Positions 35,445 through 44,877 of a stretch of DNA of 64,000 nucleotides are shown here, piece by piece. Within the stretch, counting starts at the first letter, position 1, and every line of letters starts with the position of its first letter. The notes below the pieces were generated by a model. It saw nothing but the letters and a program-made list of their open reading frames with translations. It had not been told where the DNA came from and made no database searches. Position numbers and translations under genes: made by a program. The stretch spans positions 2,418,001 through 2,482,000 of the forward strand of contig OZ252011.1 in the NCBI GenBank assembly GCA_965247355.1, read 5' to 3'. The stretch comes from RHLJ01 sp965247355. Its GTDB lineage: Bacteria > Bacteroidota > Rhodothermia > Balneolales > Balneolaceae.

Positions 35445-36949
35445 AAAAAACAGGATTCATAGTATTTTTTGCCTCATTCGCTGTACTAGGTATAAAAACT
35501 TCCAATGCACAGATCTATGGGTCCAATACCGTTGAATTACAATATGGGAACCTTCCTTTTGAAGATAAAAGCTTTGGCTCTTCCTATGATCAGGTAAATC
35601 TTTTCTATGATCATAACAATCTGAGTTTCTACGGGCGTATAGAGTATTTCCTTACGCCATACGAAGAACGAAATTATCAGGGTCTAACCCAGAAGCGAAT
35701 TCAATACAGAGACGATATCTTTCGAATCAGACTCGGGAATTTTTATGAAACTATCGGTCGGGGTTTGCTCCTTCGAAGTTATGATATTCCCGGCTCAGTA
35801 TATGAAGATGAATTTGAACGAACTCGCTACTCTTTTTTCAGAGATTTGGAAGGTGTAGCCGTTGATGCCACCACCAGTTGGCTGGAAGTAAAAGCCCTTC
35901 ATGCAAAACCATTGTTTAATATTCTACCTCCTAATTTCAAGCCTGATACCCTCCGCCGTCCTGATTTAGTTGAAGCTGTTCAGGCGAATGTATTTTTGAG
36001 TGATAAAATCAGTGTTGGTGGAGCCTATATGAGATCTTATTCTAACTTTTCAAATGCTCCCAGTGAGTATGGTTCTTTTATTTTTTCTTCTACACCTGTT
36101 CAAAATATCAGTTTATTCGGTGAGTATGCATTTGAAACCAGTGCTAAAACACTAGCCTTTCAGGATGAAGATGCTTTTGCACTCTATCTTGGTTCAAACT
36201 TTTATATCAACTCTTTCGGGGGAAGTATCGAGTATAAAAACTACAATAACTTTCGCCTCGGACAAGGCTACAACGACCCACCTTCTCTTATAAAAGAACA
36301 CACTTACCCGGTTTTAAACAGAAGTACACATGTTCTGGAAACCTCAAATGAATCCGGCTTCCAATTCGAAGCTTATTATAATTTTGAAGAAGGTCATGCA
36401 TTAACAGCTAATTTCACAACAGCTAAGAATGATTTGTTTCGTGATTTCAACTATATGGAATTCTTTCTGGAAGGATATTATGAAGTCGATGATTACTTAT
36501 CGTTAAAAGCTTTTTTTGATTATGCTGATGACGAACCAAAAAGTGAAGAAAATAGAATTTCGATAGGATTCATTACAGATAAGTCATTCAACTATGAATG
36601 GGGATTAAATCTGGATCTTCAGTATCAAACTTTCGAACGCTCCTTTGATCCTGATCCAAGTTCAAATTATTACGGAGCCATCACTTTTACTTATTTACCT
36701 GATTTCTCAGCTGGTATTGTTTTCGAAGCCAGCACCGATCCCCAACAGACAGATAATCCAAATTCCTTTGCAGTAGAAACAGAAACTAGAACCTGGCTTG
36801 GAACAAATTTGTCTTACCGCTTTTCATCCAGTAACAGAATTGACGTTTTTGCCGGAAAGCGGAGAGGTGGTCCTGCCTGCACCTCTGGAATATGCTACGA
36901 AATTTTGGACTTTGAAGGAGTTGAAGTACGTTTTTCAACGCGATTTTAA
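35441..36949 (+). CDS. Outer-membrane beta-barrel protein (DUF6029-like)
   Basis: The 502-residue protein has a signal peptide ending SNA (about residue 23) and many alternating aromatic beta strands. It ends EVRFSTRF, with the C-terminal Phe of barrel proteins. It recalls the DUF6029 group. A pair of cysteines (ACTSGICYE) sits near the C terminus, which is uncommon in barrels and may be handled by the adjacent thioredoxins. Cargo unknown. Confidence 0.75.
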   Translation: MKKTGFIVFFASFAVLGIKTSNAQIYGSNTVELQYGNLPFEDKSFGSSYDQVNLFYDHNNLSFYGRIEYFLTPYEERNYQGLTQKRIQYRDDIFRIRLGNFYETIGRGLLLRSYDIPGSVYEDEFERTRYSFFRDLEGVAVDATTSWLEVKALHAKPLFNILPPNFKPDTLRRPDLVEAVQANVFLSDKISVGGAYMRSYSNFSNAPSEYGSFIFSSTPVQNISLFGEYAFETSAKTLAFQDEDAFALYLGSNFYINSFGGSIEYKNYNNFRLGQGYNDPPSLIKEHTYPVLNRSTHVLETSNESGFQFEAYYNFEEGHALTANFTTAKNDLFRDFNYMEFFLEGYYEVDDYLSLKAFFDYADDEPKSEENRISIGFITDKSFNYEWGLNLDLQYQTFERSFDPDPSSNYYGAITFTYLPDFSAGIVFEASTDPQQTDNPNSFAVETETRTWLGTNLSYRFSSSNRIDVFAGKRRGGPACTSGICYEILDFEGVEVRFSTRF

Positions 36950-36961
36950 TTGAAGACTATT

Positions 36962-37486
36962 ATGATGAAAACCTTTTTATTTACGCCCTTATTTCTAATT
37001 CTAGGTTGTGTACCCTCCTCAGATAGTGGTGGATTTACTGATGCTATAGGTACAGTAGCTCCTGAGTTCATATATACAAGCCTGGATGGTGAGGAAGTCA
37101 GTTTATCAGATTTCAGAGGAAAAGTAGTATATATTTTCTTTTATGGGGCAGGATGCCCACACTGTCGTTCCAACGGTTCGGTTACAGAGAATATCAATCA
37201 ACGATTTATTTCTGAGACTGACTTTGTTGCTCTTGGTTTGGACACCTGGAACACTTCTGTATCTCAAAATATTTCTTTCCAGAATGCAACAGGCATCACC
37301 TATTCTTTGCTGCTAAATGCCCGACAAAGCTTAATTGATTATTATGGAAATGCGGGAGCTTATGATCGATCGGTTGTTATTGACGCTTCCGGTAGAATCG
37401 CTTATAAAGGCTCCGGATTTGTTAATACCGATTCCGAAAAAGTAATTTCTGTTATCCAGCAACAGCTTAATTCCTTGAACCCATAA
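36962..37486 (+). CDS. Thioredoxin-fold lipoprotein (TlpA/AhpC-TSA type)
   Basis: From the ATG at 36962 the product has about 174 residues and a lipobox LILGC (Cys16). The thioredoxin domain has CPHC in GAGCPHCRSNG. A TTG at 36950 is an alternative start. The domain is closely related to that of the next gene (shared VYIFFYGAGCPHCRSNG, VALGLDTWN and GITY.LLLNA), so the two arose by tandem duplication. Here the domain is lipid-anchored. Confidence 0.88.
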   Translation: MMKTFLFTPLFLILGCVPSSDSGGFTDAIGTVAPEFIYTSLDGEEVSLSDFRGKVVYIFFYGAGCPHCRSNGSVTENINQRFISETDFVALGLDTWNTSVSQNISFQNATGITYSLLLNARQSLIDYYGNAGAYDRSVVIDASGRIAYKGSGFVNTDSEKVISVIQQQLNSLNP

Positions 37487-37496
37487 TCATACTATT

Positions 37497-38306
37497 ATGA
37501 AAACGTTCTTCTTTTCAATTCTTATATCCCTTTCTTCAATTAGCTTTGTTTCTGCACAGGTTTCGGTAGGAGAAGAAGCACCTGACTTTTCTCATCAAAT
37601 ATTAGATGAATCAGAAGGTACCACAATTACATTATCTGATCTGGATGGAAAAATTGTTTATATCTTTTTCTATGGTGCAGGATGTCCTCATTGCCGTTCC
37701 AATGGCCCAGTAACTGAAACTGAAATTTATCAAGTATTCAAAGAGGACTCAAATTTCGTTGCTCTTGGCCTGGATACCTGGAATAGCTCAGTTTCTGCAA
37801 ATCAAAACTTTAGAAGTGTTACCGGTATTACATACCCATTATTACTCAATGCTCAACAAACACTCGTTGATTATTATGGAGGATCAGGATTCTATGACCG
37901 GTCTCTTGTTATTGGAGCTGATGGTTTTGTGAAGTACAAAGGAACTTCCTTTGTTAATTCGGATTATGAAGACGTCGTGGATGTAATTGAAGCAGAGTTA
38001 ACTATCTTAAATACTTCTTCAGAGCTTCGGGAGGAATTGCCAACATCTATCCAACTAGATCAAAATTATCCGAATCCTTTCAACCCATCTACTACTATTT
38101 CGTTTGAGTTGACATCACCCGGAGAAGTAAAGCTTGAGATTTTCAATGCACTTGGTCAACAAATAGCTACTCTGGTGGATGGCTTTCAGCCTTCCGGCAG
38201 GCAATCGGTAAACTGGAATGCCGTGGCTGTTCCATCAGGTATTTATATATATCGGCTTACTTCAGGTGGGGAAATACTTACCAGAAGAATGATGCTGATT
38301 AAATAG
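37497..38306 (+). CDS. Secreted thioredoxin-fold protein with type IX sorting domain
   Basis: The 269-residue protein has a signal peptide (to SAQ, about residue 20), a thioredoxin domain with CPHC (about 65-68), and a C-terminal sorting domain from about residue 183. That tail starts with the typical NYPNPFNPSTTISFEL and ends GEILTRRMMLIK. Such tails direct export through the type IX secretion system and attachment at the cell surface. It is a paralogue of the lipoprotein just upstream. Confidence 0.9.
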   Translation: MKTFFFSILISLSSISFVSAQVSVGEEAPDFSHQILDESEGTTITLSDLDGKIVYIFFYGAGCPHCRSNGPVTETEIYQVFKEDSNFVALGLDTWNSSVSANQNFRSVTGITYPLLLNAQQTLVDYYGGSGFYDRSLVIGADGFVKYKGTSFVNSDYEDVVDVIEAELTILNTSSELREELPTSIQLDQNYPNPFNPSTTISFELTSPGEVKLEIFNALGQQIATLVDGFQPSGRQSVNWNAVAVPSGIYIYRLTSGGEILTRRMMLIK

Positions 38307-38468
38307 AATAAGTTACGCTAAAATACCTTTATCGATATTTTTATCTGAATGGGTTTCCGGAAATTTTTCTAGCCTTAGAATCATTATGTTCTCGCCATCT
38401 TTTTTATGATTCATTAGCCCCGAAAACACCCATTTATTTACCGTTTAAAGTTTATTTATTTGGTATTG

Positions 38469-38494
38469 AATTTAGTTTTAGCCTTGACTAAATT
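38469..38494 (+). promoter_or_regulatory. Candidate iron-regulator box before feoA
   Basis: A perfect 7-base inverted repeat, AATTTAG (38469-38475) and CTAAATT (38488-38494), with a 12-base spacer lies 25 bases before feoA. It resembles the TTAG..CTAA-type sites of DtxR-family regulators, one of which is encoded beyond feoB. Assignment is by resemblance only. Confidence 0.4.
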
Positions 38495-38518
38495 TCATCC
38501 GGAAAAAATAAAAACTAT

Positions 38519-38752
38519 ATGGCACCTTTAAACACATTAAAATCCGGCAAAACTTCTGTAATAGCTAAAATTGGAGATAGTATTACAGGCGCTGAGCGCA
38601 GAAGATTATTGGATTTAGGCATTTATCCTGGGGCTAAAATTTCGCATCGCTTTGAAGCTGCTTCTGGCGAACCTATAGCTTATGAAGTATTAGGGTCGAT
38701 TATTGCCTTAAGAAAAGAACAAACCGAAAATATTTATACAACAGAAGAGTAA
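38519..38752 (+). CDS. feoA: Ferrous iron transport protein FeoA
   Basis: This 77-residue protein is a single SH3-like domain with the features of FeoA: D....RRRLLDLGIYPGAKI and a following VLGSIIALRKE strand. FeoA assists FeoB, probably by contacting its cytosolic domain. It starts the feo operon and lies 7 bases before the FeoB GTPase gene. Confidence 0.93.
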   Translation: MAPLNTLKSGKTSVIAKIGDSITGAERRRLLDLGIYPGAKISHRFEAASGEPIAYEVLGSIIALRKEQTENIYTTEE

Positions 38753-38759
38753 GCATTCC

Positions 38760-39626
38760 ATGAATTCTGCTCATAAGAGTAACAGGCTCATTCCTTCAGA
38801 ACATGGTTTAAGAAGCCCAACTTCTCGTATAAAGCAACTCGAAAAACTTGGCGTTAAGTTTGGTACATACGACTTTGTTGTAGCGCTGGCAGGGAATCCG
38901 AATACGGGAAAAAGTACCGTTTTTAATAGTTTGACAGGGCTACGTCAGCATACTGGTAATTGGCCAGGTAAAACAGTGAGCCGAGCTGAAGGTGGTTTCA
39001 ACTTTAAAGATAAAAGTTACAAGCTGGTGGATTTACCAGGCACTTACTCACTTTTATCTACTAGTGAAGATGAGGAGATAGCCCGTAATTTCATTCTTTT
39101 TGGTCAACCTGATGTGACTGTTGTAGTAGCTGATGCAACCCGCCTTGAACGCAATTTGAATCTTGTATTACAAATTCTGGAGATTACTCCAAAGGCAGTT
39201 CTTTGCTTAAACCTGATGGATGAAGCAAAACGAAAAGGGATTGAAATAGATACTGAAAAGTTACAGCAAGAGTTAGGAATACCGGTTGTTGCAACAACAG
39301 CTCGTTATGGAGATGGCATGGAAAAGCTACTCGAGACTATTGAAAAGGTTGCAACTAACAAATGGGAATCACCAAAAATTGATTCAATACCGGTGCCCGA
39401 TAGTATTAAAGAGGCAATAAATACTATAGAAAAAGACCTTAAATCAATCTATCCAAATCTACCAAATACAAGATGGATTGCACTACGGTTACTCGAAGGA
39501 GATATCAGGATCAGAGAGGCGTTAGTTAATAATGAATTAGATAATATGATCGCTGCATATAATCAGCCTCCACTTGATCTGGGGAAACAACTTGCCGATA
39601 TAAATAAAGAGAGTGAAACAGCATGA
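38760..39626 (+). CDS. feoB: FeoB, cytosolic GTPase half
   Basis: The 288-residue protein is the soluble N-terminal half of FeoB. It has G1 AGNPNTGKST, the switch region TGNWPGKTVSRAEG, G3 DLPGTYSL and G4 NLMDEA, followed by a helical domain to about residue 270. In most bacteria this is fused to the membrane domain; here it ends with TGA that overlaps the next ATG by four bases (ATGA). Nothing is missing, so this looks like a true gene split with coupled translation. Confidence 0.93.
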   Translation: MNSAHKSNRLIPSEHGLRSPTSRIKQLEKLGVKFGTYDFVVALAGNPNTGKSTVFNSLTGLRQHTGNWPGKTVSRAEGGFNFKDKSYKLVDLPGTYSLLSTSEDEEIARNFILFGQPDVTVVVADATRLERNLNLVLQILEITPKAVLCLNLMDEAKRKGIEIDTEKLQQELGIPVVATTARYGDGMEKLLETIEKVATNKWESPKIDSIPVPDSIKEAINTIEKDLKSIYPNLPNTRWIALRLLEGDIRIREALVNNELDNMIAAYNQPPLDLGKQLADINKESETA

Positions 39627-41038
39627 GCCACCAAGCAGATGTACATAGCCTGTTGCAAAAGGCAGAGAAACTCCAGAAACAAACTGGTCAGGAGATACAT
39701 GATAAATATGTTGAACAGCTATTCAAAAAAGCTGCGGAGATAAGCAAAGTAGCTGTAAAAAAGAGCTCTCTCAGATATCTTAAAGATGAGAAAATAGACC
39801 GAATTCTTACAAGTAAAGTCTGGGGCTTCCCAACTATGATAGGACTATTCACCTTAGTAATATGGCTTACTATCGAAGGAGCAAATGTACCTTCTTCAAT
39901 GCTCGCGACTTTATTTCTGGATGTTCTCTATCCGATTTTAAAAGATGGGACTACGGCCTGGCCTTGGTGGCTTAGTGGGCTTTTAATTGATGGTATGTAT
40001 CTGGCAACAGCATGGGTAATTTCAGTGATGTTACCGCCAATGGCCATATTCTTCCCATTATTCACTCTTCTTGAAGACTTAGGATATCTCCCGAGAGTAG
40101 CCTTTAATTTGGACAGCCTTTTTAAAAAGGCAGGTGCGCACGGAAAACAATCATTAAGTATGATGATGGGTTTTGGCTGTAACGCTGCAGGTATAATATC
40201 AACCAGAATTATTGATAGCCCACGTGAGCGATTGATTGCTATTATCACCAATAACTTCTCTCTTTGTAATGGTCGTTGGCCCACCATAATCATTCTATCC
40301 AGTTTATTTGTTGGAGCACTTGCACCGGCTTGGTTTGCAGGTTTTGCTACTGCGCTTTCAGTTGTTGGAATAGCTTTATTGGGCGTAGTACTTACATTCG
40401 TTGCATCCTGGATGCTTTCTAATACTGTTTTAAAAGGAGAAGCGTCATCATTCAGTCTGGAGTTACCTCCTTATCGCCCACCACGCATTCTCCAAACACT
40501 TTATACTTCTCTAATTGACAGAACCATTTTTGTGTTATGGAGAGCTATTATCTTTGCTTTACCGGCTGGTGCTCTCATTTGGCTGTCTGCCAATATCAAT
40601 ATTGATGGGCTAAGTATTGCAGAACATACTATACAATTTCTGGATCCGGTGGGCTGGTTTATTGGCCTAAATGGAGTAATTCTGCTTGCATATATAGTAG
40701 CTATTCCTGCTAATGAGATTATTATACCCACTATTTTGATGCTTACTGTATTAGTTACAGGTATGACAGAAGTAGGATCTGGAGCCGGAATTATGTTTGA
40801 ACCAGAAGATTTAAGCACCTTAAGCAATGTTCTTGAAGCCGGAGGATGGACCTTACTAACTGCTGTAAGTGTGATGTTGTTCAGTCTCATGCATAACCCA
40901 TGCAGTACTACCATTTATACTATTTACAAAGAAACGAAAAGTATTAAATGGACAGTGATAGCAACAATACTTCCTTATGGTTTTGGGCTCACAATCTTAA
41001 TCATATTAGCCCAGGTATGGAGAGCTTTTACAGGTTAA
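39623..41038 (+). CDS. feoB: FeoB, membrane transport half
   Basis: The 471-residue protein has an N-terminal helical stretch (about 1-65) and about nine membrane segments with the two Gate regions. Conserved motifs are GFGCNAAGI with NNFSLCNGRWPT, and late MHNPCSTTIY. It would form the Fe(II) path and must work with the separate GTPase half. The total with that half (759 residues) equals a normal FeoB. It is convergent with the DtxR-type gene. Confidence 0.93.
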   Translation: MSHQADVHSLLQKAEKLQKQTGQEIHDKYVEQLFKKAAEISKVAVKKSSLRYLKDEKIDRILTSKVWGFPTMIGLFTLVIWLTIEGANVPSSMLATLFLDVLYPILKDGTTAWPWWLSGLLIDGMYLATAWVISVMLPPMAIFFPLFTLLEDLGYLPRVAFNLDSLFKKAGAHGKQSLSMMMGFGCNAAGIISTRIIDSPRERLIAIITNNFSLCNGRWPTIIILSSLFVGALAPAWFAGFATALSVVGIALLGVVLTFVASWMLSNTVLKGEASSFSLELPPYRPPRILQTLYTSLIDRTIFVLWRAIIFALPAGALIWLSANINIDGLSIAEHTIQFLDPVGWFIGLNGVILLAYIVAIPANEIIIPTILMLTVLVTGMTEVGSGAGIMFEPEDLSTLSNVLEAGGWTLLTAVSVMLFSLMHNPCSTTIYTIYKETKSIKWTVIATILPYGFGLTILIILAQVWRAFTG

Positions 41039-41045
41039 AGATAGT

Positions 41046-41699
41046 TTATTCAACAAGGTAGATCTGTTCAGCAATACTGAACCCAATCGTTTTTTTCTCT
41101 TCTTCTATAAAAAGCTGGATGGGACCATTAAATGGGGCTTTCTCTATAATTTTGATTTTTACTCCGGGTATAATTCCTATTTCCTCAAGGTAACGAAGTA
41201 ACTCCGAATTCTGATCTTTTACCCTTCCAATGATATATGAACGGTTTTCCTCCGCGTCTGATATTGCTAGAGAGGCTTGTTCAGGAACCACACCATCTTT
41301 GGTTGGTATTGGATCTCCATGTGGATCATGTGTGGGATGATTAAGTAGCTCCGCAATTTTATCTTCGAATTGCTCTGAAATGTGATGTTCCAGTTTTTCA
41401 GCTTCATCATGAACTTCATCCCAGGAATATCCCATTACTTCCTTAAGATATAACTCAAGGAGTCGGTGATGCCGCAGAATTTCAAGAGCAATTTTTCTTC
41501 CTGCATCGGTTAGTGTCGCCCCCTTATAGGATTGATGATCTATAAAATTCAAACCAGCTAAACGCTTAAGCATATTGGTAACTGAGGCTGATGAGACATT
41601 AAGCATCTCTGCAATATTATTGGTGGTAGCTCCCTGCCCTTCCGTCTCTAGCACATAAATTACTTTCAGGTAATCCTCAACAGATTGACTTAAACTCAT
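41046..41699 (-). CDS. DtxR/MntR-family metal-dependent regulator
   Basis: The 217-residue protein has an N-terminal winged helix (about 1-62), a metal-binding dimerisation domain with HHRLLELYL and HDEAEKLEHHIS, and a C-terminal SH3/FeoA-like domain (about 145-217). Proteins of this kind repress iron or manganese uptake when metal is bound. It faces feoB tail to tail, and an inverted repeat before feoA is a possible target. It overlaps the upstream thioredoxin gene by four bases. Confidence 0.92.
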   Translation of the reverse strand: MSLSQSVEDYLKVIYVLETEGQGATTNNIAEMLNVSSASVTNMLKRLAGLNFIDHQSYKGATLTDAGRKIALEILRHHRLLELYLKEVMGYSWDEVHDEAEKLEHHISEQFEDKIAELLNHPTHDPHGDPIPTKDGVVPEQASLAISDAEENRSYIIGRVKDQNSELLRYLEEIGIIPGVKIKIIEKAPFNGPIQLFIEEEKKTIGFSIAEQIYLVE

Positions 41700-42220
41700 T
41701 TCCCTTCCTGTAATTTACCTTCCTGTTCCAGCCACTCTTCAAAACCCATTTCTCCGAAAGCGCCGGAGCCTACATACTCAAGTAATGGTGAATACACTTC
41801 CGGTTCAATATAACCAGGCTGAGCACCAAGAATCTCTCCTTCTGAGTCAATAAAATAATGGGTGGGAAAGGACGCTAATCTCAGATATCTGGCAAGTTCT
41901 TTTGCAGGCATCTCCTGTCCGTTATAGGTCACTCTTTCTTCTGATTCGCCATTCAATTGAACCGGATAATAGTAATCGGTAATGGACTTCTGGACCGATG
42001 AATCGGGAAAAGACTCTCTCCTCATCTTAAGACAATACGTACACCATTCAGCATAGCCAAAAAGTAAAATGCTTTTTCCTGTTTCTTTTGCTTTTTCCTG
42101 GGCTTCATCTAAGGTATACCACTCGAATCCGGAATCAATCTCAGATTGAGATTGAGCAGATGCGTTAAAAGTCCCAAATACTATCAGAAATAGCGTAATA
42201 AATATCGTTCGTATTTTCAT
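41696..42220 (-). CDS. Secreted thioredoxin-like protein
   Basis: The 174-residue protein has a signal peptide (to ASA, about residue 22) and a thioredoxin-fold domain with the redox pair in WCTYCLKMRRESF. This is the thioredoxin_7/DsbD-gamma-like type, with the cis-Pro segment SFPTHYF. Its likely role is disulfide reduction in the periplasm. It sits between the phosphatase gene and the DtxR-type gene in one minus-strand operon. Confidence 0.85.
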   Translation of the reverse strand: MKIRTIFITLFLIVFGTFNASAQSQSEIDSGFEWYTLDEAQEKAKETGKSILLFGYAEWCTYCLKMRRESFPDSSVQKSITDYYYPVQLNGESEERVTYNGQEMPAKELARYLRLASFPTHYFIDSEGEILGAQPGYIEPEVYSPLLEYVGSGAFGEMGFEEWLEQEGKLQEGK

Positions 42221-42232
42221 TTGTGCCCTTTA

Positions 42233-44791
42233 TTAACCTTTAATCACAACGAGCGTCATGTCATCATATTGGAGCGCGCTTCCGATAAAGGTACGAACAT
42301 CTTCAATAATTAAATCGCGAAGTTCTTTTGCGGAATTGGTTTTTTCACGTTTTATCAATTTGAACAATCTTTGTTCATCATAAAATTCCCCTTCTTCATT
42401 CTGTGCTTCAGTGATACCATCTGTATAAAGAACTAAAACATCGCCTTTTTCAAGCTTAATGGTGTCTTCTTCCATTACCTTGTTAAAGGCTTCCCCTTTA
42501 CTCATGCCTATTGCCACACCTTTGGGCTGCATCCATTTTACTTCGCCATTATTCTTGTACAGCATTGGATTATGACCTGCACGAATGTAAGTGAATGTCT
42601 TTTCGGTAGAGTTGAGCACCCCATAAATCATAGAAATAAATGTGCCCCGGGTCGCATGTTGATTGAAGAGCTTGTTGACCCTGAATAGCATCATTTTTGG
42701 GGAAGGAAAAATCGAACTCAAACTATGAATTACTCCTTTGATGAACGTCATGTAAAACGCGGCCTGAATACCTTTACCACTTACATCTCCAATAGCGATA
42801 GCTGCTCGTTCATCGTCAAGGCAAATAATGTCGTAATAATCTCCCCCTGTTTCCTGTGCAGGATAACAAACGGCTGCTGAATCAAAACCAACTAAATCCG
42901 GAGTTGTATTTGGAAGAAAGGTAGTTTGAACATTTCGGGCGATATCCAATTCTTGTTTTACACGCTCTTCTTTTGCAAGATCTTCGATGTAATCTGGAAC
43001 ATAATCAGGGAGCTGATCCCGTTCATCCCCAACAATCAGAAAATAGAGCGCAATTCCGGAAAGCATGATCATGGTAATTACAAATCCGATGAAAATTGGT
43101 GCATCCGGTGAGCCTGAAACCAACCATCCCTTAGAAGTCGTTATAAAATTCAGGAAGATAAAAAACCCAAGTGCAATGGTGAGAAAATCAAAGTTGATAT
43201 AGAATACCCCTATCAATACTCCTACCATAAAATTCAGAAAAAACTCTGCAATTGCAGGTTCCATACCAATCGGCACTAAATCTACTATCGCAAAAATTAA
43301 TCCACTTACAATAGGTATAATCCATTTTTTGTTTGTAAGCGCATATAATTGATTTCCTACAATAAGAAGGCAAATCAATACAAAAGACAGTCCCAAAAGA
43401 AGTGTGATAATAATATTTGCCAGTGGAGAGAGTGAAAAAGCACCTTCATAAAAGAGAACATTTCCACGAATATATAATTCAGGAAAGAAGTTAATAAGCA
43501 TCGAAAATGCACCGGCTAAGATGGCTCCAATGGAAATAGCCCGTACAATTGCCCAACCTACCGGCTTATTATTAAACATCCCCTGACGAATAAGATCCCA
43601 GGTTTTTAGCTGGTTTGGCCAGTACTGTCGTGTTACTGAATCACTAACAGCGGTAGTAACAAAAAATCCGGTTGCGGTAATTGCACCAAGTAACCCGAAA
43701 GCAAACATTTCATTCAGAAACGTTGATAACTGTTCAGTTTCAAAACTGAAAACAAACTCCTTCGCATATTGAAGTACGAATAATAAAGGAACCAAAAATC
43801 CACAGATAACTGCAACTATTAACGCCGGTCTGGTATCTACTGCGCGGGACTTTATCCTCAAATAAAAAGAAATAAGGAGCCAGACTCCAAAGAAAAGAAG
43901 AATACCCAAAATCAGATTTTGTCTTTTTTCTTCAATATCTCCTACTGGCTGTATTCCTTCATCAAGTTTAACGTCAAAACTTTTAATTACTCCGGCAGGT
44001 AATAATTCTATGGTTAGTTTTGGAGTGATTCCCATCACTGTATCTTTAGAGGTCAAATATGCCGTTGCATACCTGAAAGCACCATTATCATTGAAATTCA
44101 TGGAATCTCTGCTAAAGGAAAATCTTTTCCAGTAGGTATTTTGAATATAAAATTCGATCCCAGACCAGATATAACCAGTACGATACTCATCACCACTATC
44201 CAGTTGATTTCTTACAAACTCCAAAGAACTAACAGGGTCATCACGCATGTGCTGAAAGTTGACCAACCGGGTAATTATCGAATCTTCAAAAGCTTTAGTA
44301 AGTTTTCTGCCCCTGCTATAAGCATAGCGAATCATCCCCCTGTGAAATGGAGTTTGTTGTTCTATCAATTCATTATCTACATCAAAAGAGATTATTTCTC
44401 CATGTTTGCTTAAGCGTGCTCGATATGATCTTTTTCTTTCTCCATCTACAACCGAAAACTCATCTACTGTCCAATTATAAGTAGGAACTTTCAAACGAGA
44501 TGTATCCCGCATAGTCTGAAGAAATTCTGATCTGCCGTATTCTTTCTGAAGATGATCAATTACGGTAGAATACGAATCGACCCAAGCTCTCTTTTTTAGG
44601 TTCACGGGCTGATACTGCCAACTCAAAAAGATAGAGTCGGCTTTTTCGATAGCTTCTTCATTCGATAATTTAATTTCAACCGGACCCAAAGGATGGTTAT
44701 TTCCAAAATCATAAAAAAACCATATTGCCCCAAAAAAACCCAGAATAAGAAGCAGTATATCCCTGAAGCGTTGATCGTACATTGCAAACAT
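42233..44791 (-). CDS. Membrane PP2C-type (RsbU/SpoIIE-like) serine phosphatase
   Basis: The 852-residue protein has one N-terminal membrane segment, a large extracytoplasmic region (about 30-300), then some eight membrane segments (about 300-600). A linker (about 605-625) leads to a C-terminal PP2C-type phosphatase with ETGGDYYDII, AIGDVSGKG and LYTDGITEAQN, which hold the metal-binding aspartates. Such enzymes usually control anti-sigma factor antagonists. No partner genes are near, so the target is unknown. Confidence 0.9.
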   Translation of the reverse strand: MFAMYDQRFRDILLLILGFFGAIWFFYDFGNNHPLGPVEIKLSNEEAIEKADSIFLSWQYQPVNLKKRAWVDSYSTVIDHLQKEYGRSEFLQTMRDTSRLKVPTYNWTVDEFSVVDGERKRSYRARLSKHGEIISFDVDNELIEQQTPFHRGMIRYAYSRGRKLTKAFEDSIITRLVNFQHMRDDPVSSLEFVRNQLDSGDEYRTGYIWSGIEFYIQNTYWKRFSFSRDSMNFNDNGAFRYATAYLTSKDTVMGITPKLTIELLPAGVIKSFDVKLDEGIQPVGDIEEKRQNLILGILLFFGVWLLISFYLRIKSRAVDTRPALIVAVICGFLVPLLFVLQYAKEFVFSFETEQLSTFLNEMFAFGLLGAITATGFFVTTAVSDSVTRQYWPNQLKTWDLIRQGMFNNKPVGWAIVRAISIGAILAGAFSMLINFFPELYIRGNVLFYEGAFSLSPLANIIITLLLGLSFVLICLLIVGNQLYALTNKKWIIPIVSGLIFAIVDLVPIGMEPAIAEFFLNFMVGVLIGVFYINFDFLTIALGFFIFLNFITTSKGWLVSGSPDAPIFIGFVITMIMLSGIALYFLIVGDERDQLPDYVPDYIEDLAKEERVKQELDIARNVQTTFLPNTTPDLVGFDSAAVCYPAQETGGDYYDIICLDDERAAIAIGDVSGKGIQAAFYMTFIKGVIHSLSSIFPSPKMMLFRVNKLFNQHATRGTFISMIYGVLNSTEKTFTYIRAGHNPMLYKNNGEVKWMQPKGVAIGMSKGEAFNKVMEEDTIKLEKGDVLVLYTDGITEAQNEEGEFYDEQRLFKLIKREKTNSAKELRDLIIEDVRTFIGSALQYDDMTLVVIKG

Positions 44792-44877
44792 GAGAATCCT
44801 ATACGGAAATCTTTAATTAGGTTGCGGGAATATGCTTAGATTCCTGCGTTTTTTAAAACCTTTGTTTGAACCAATTT

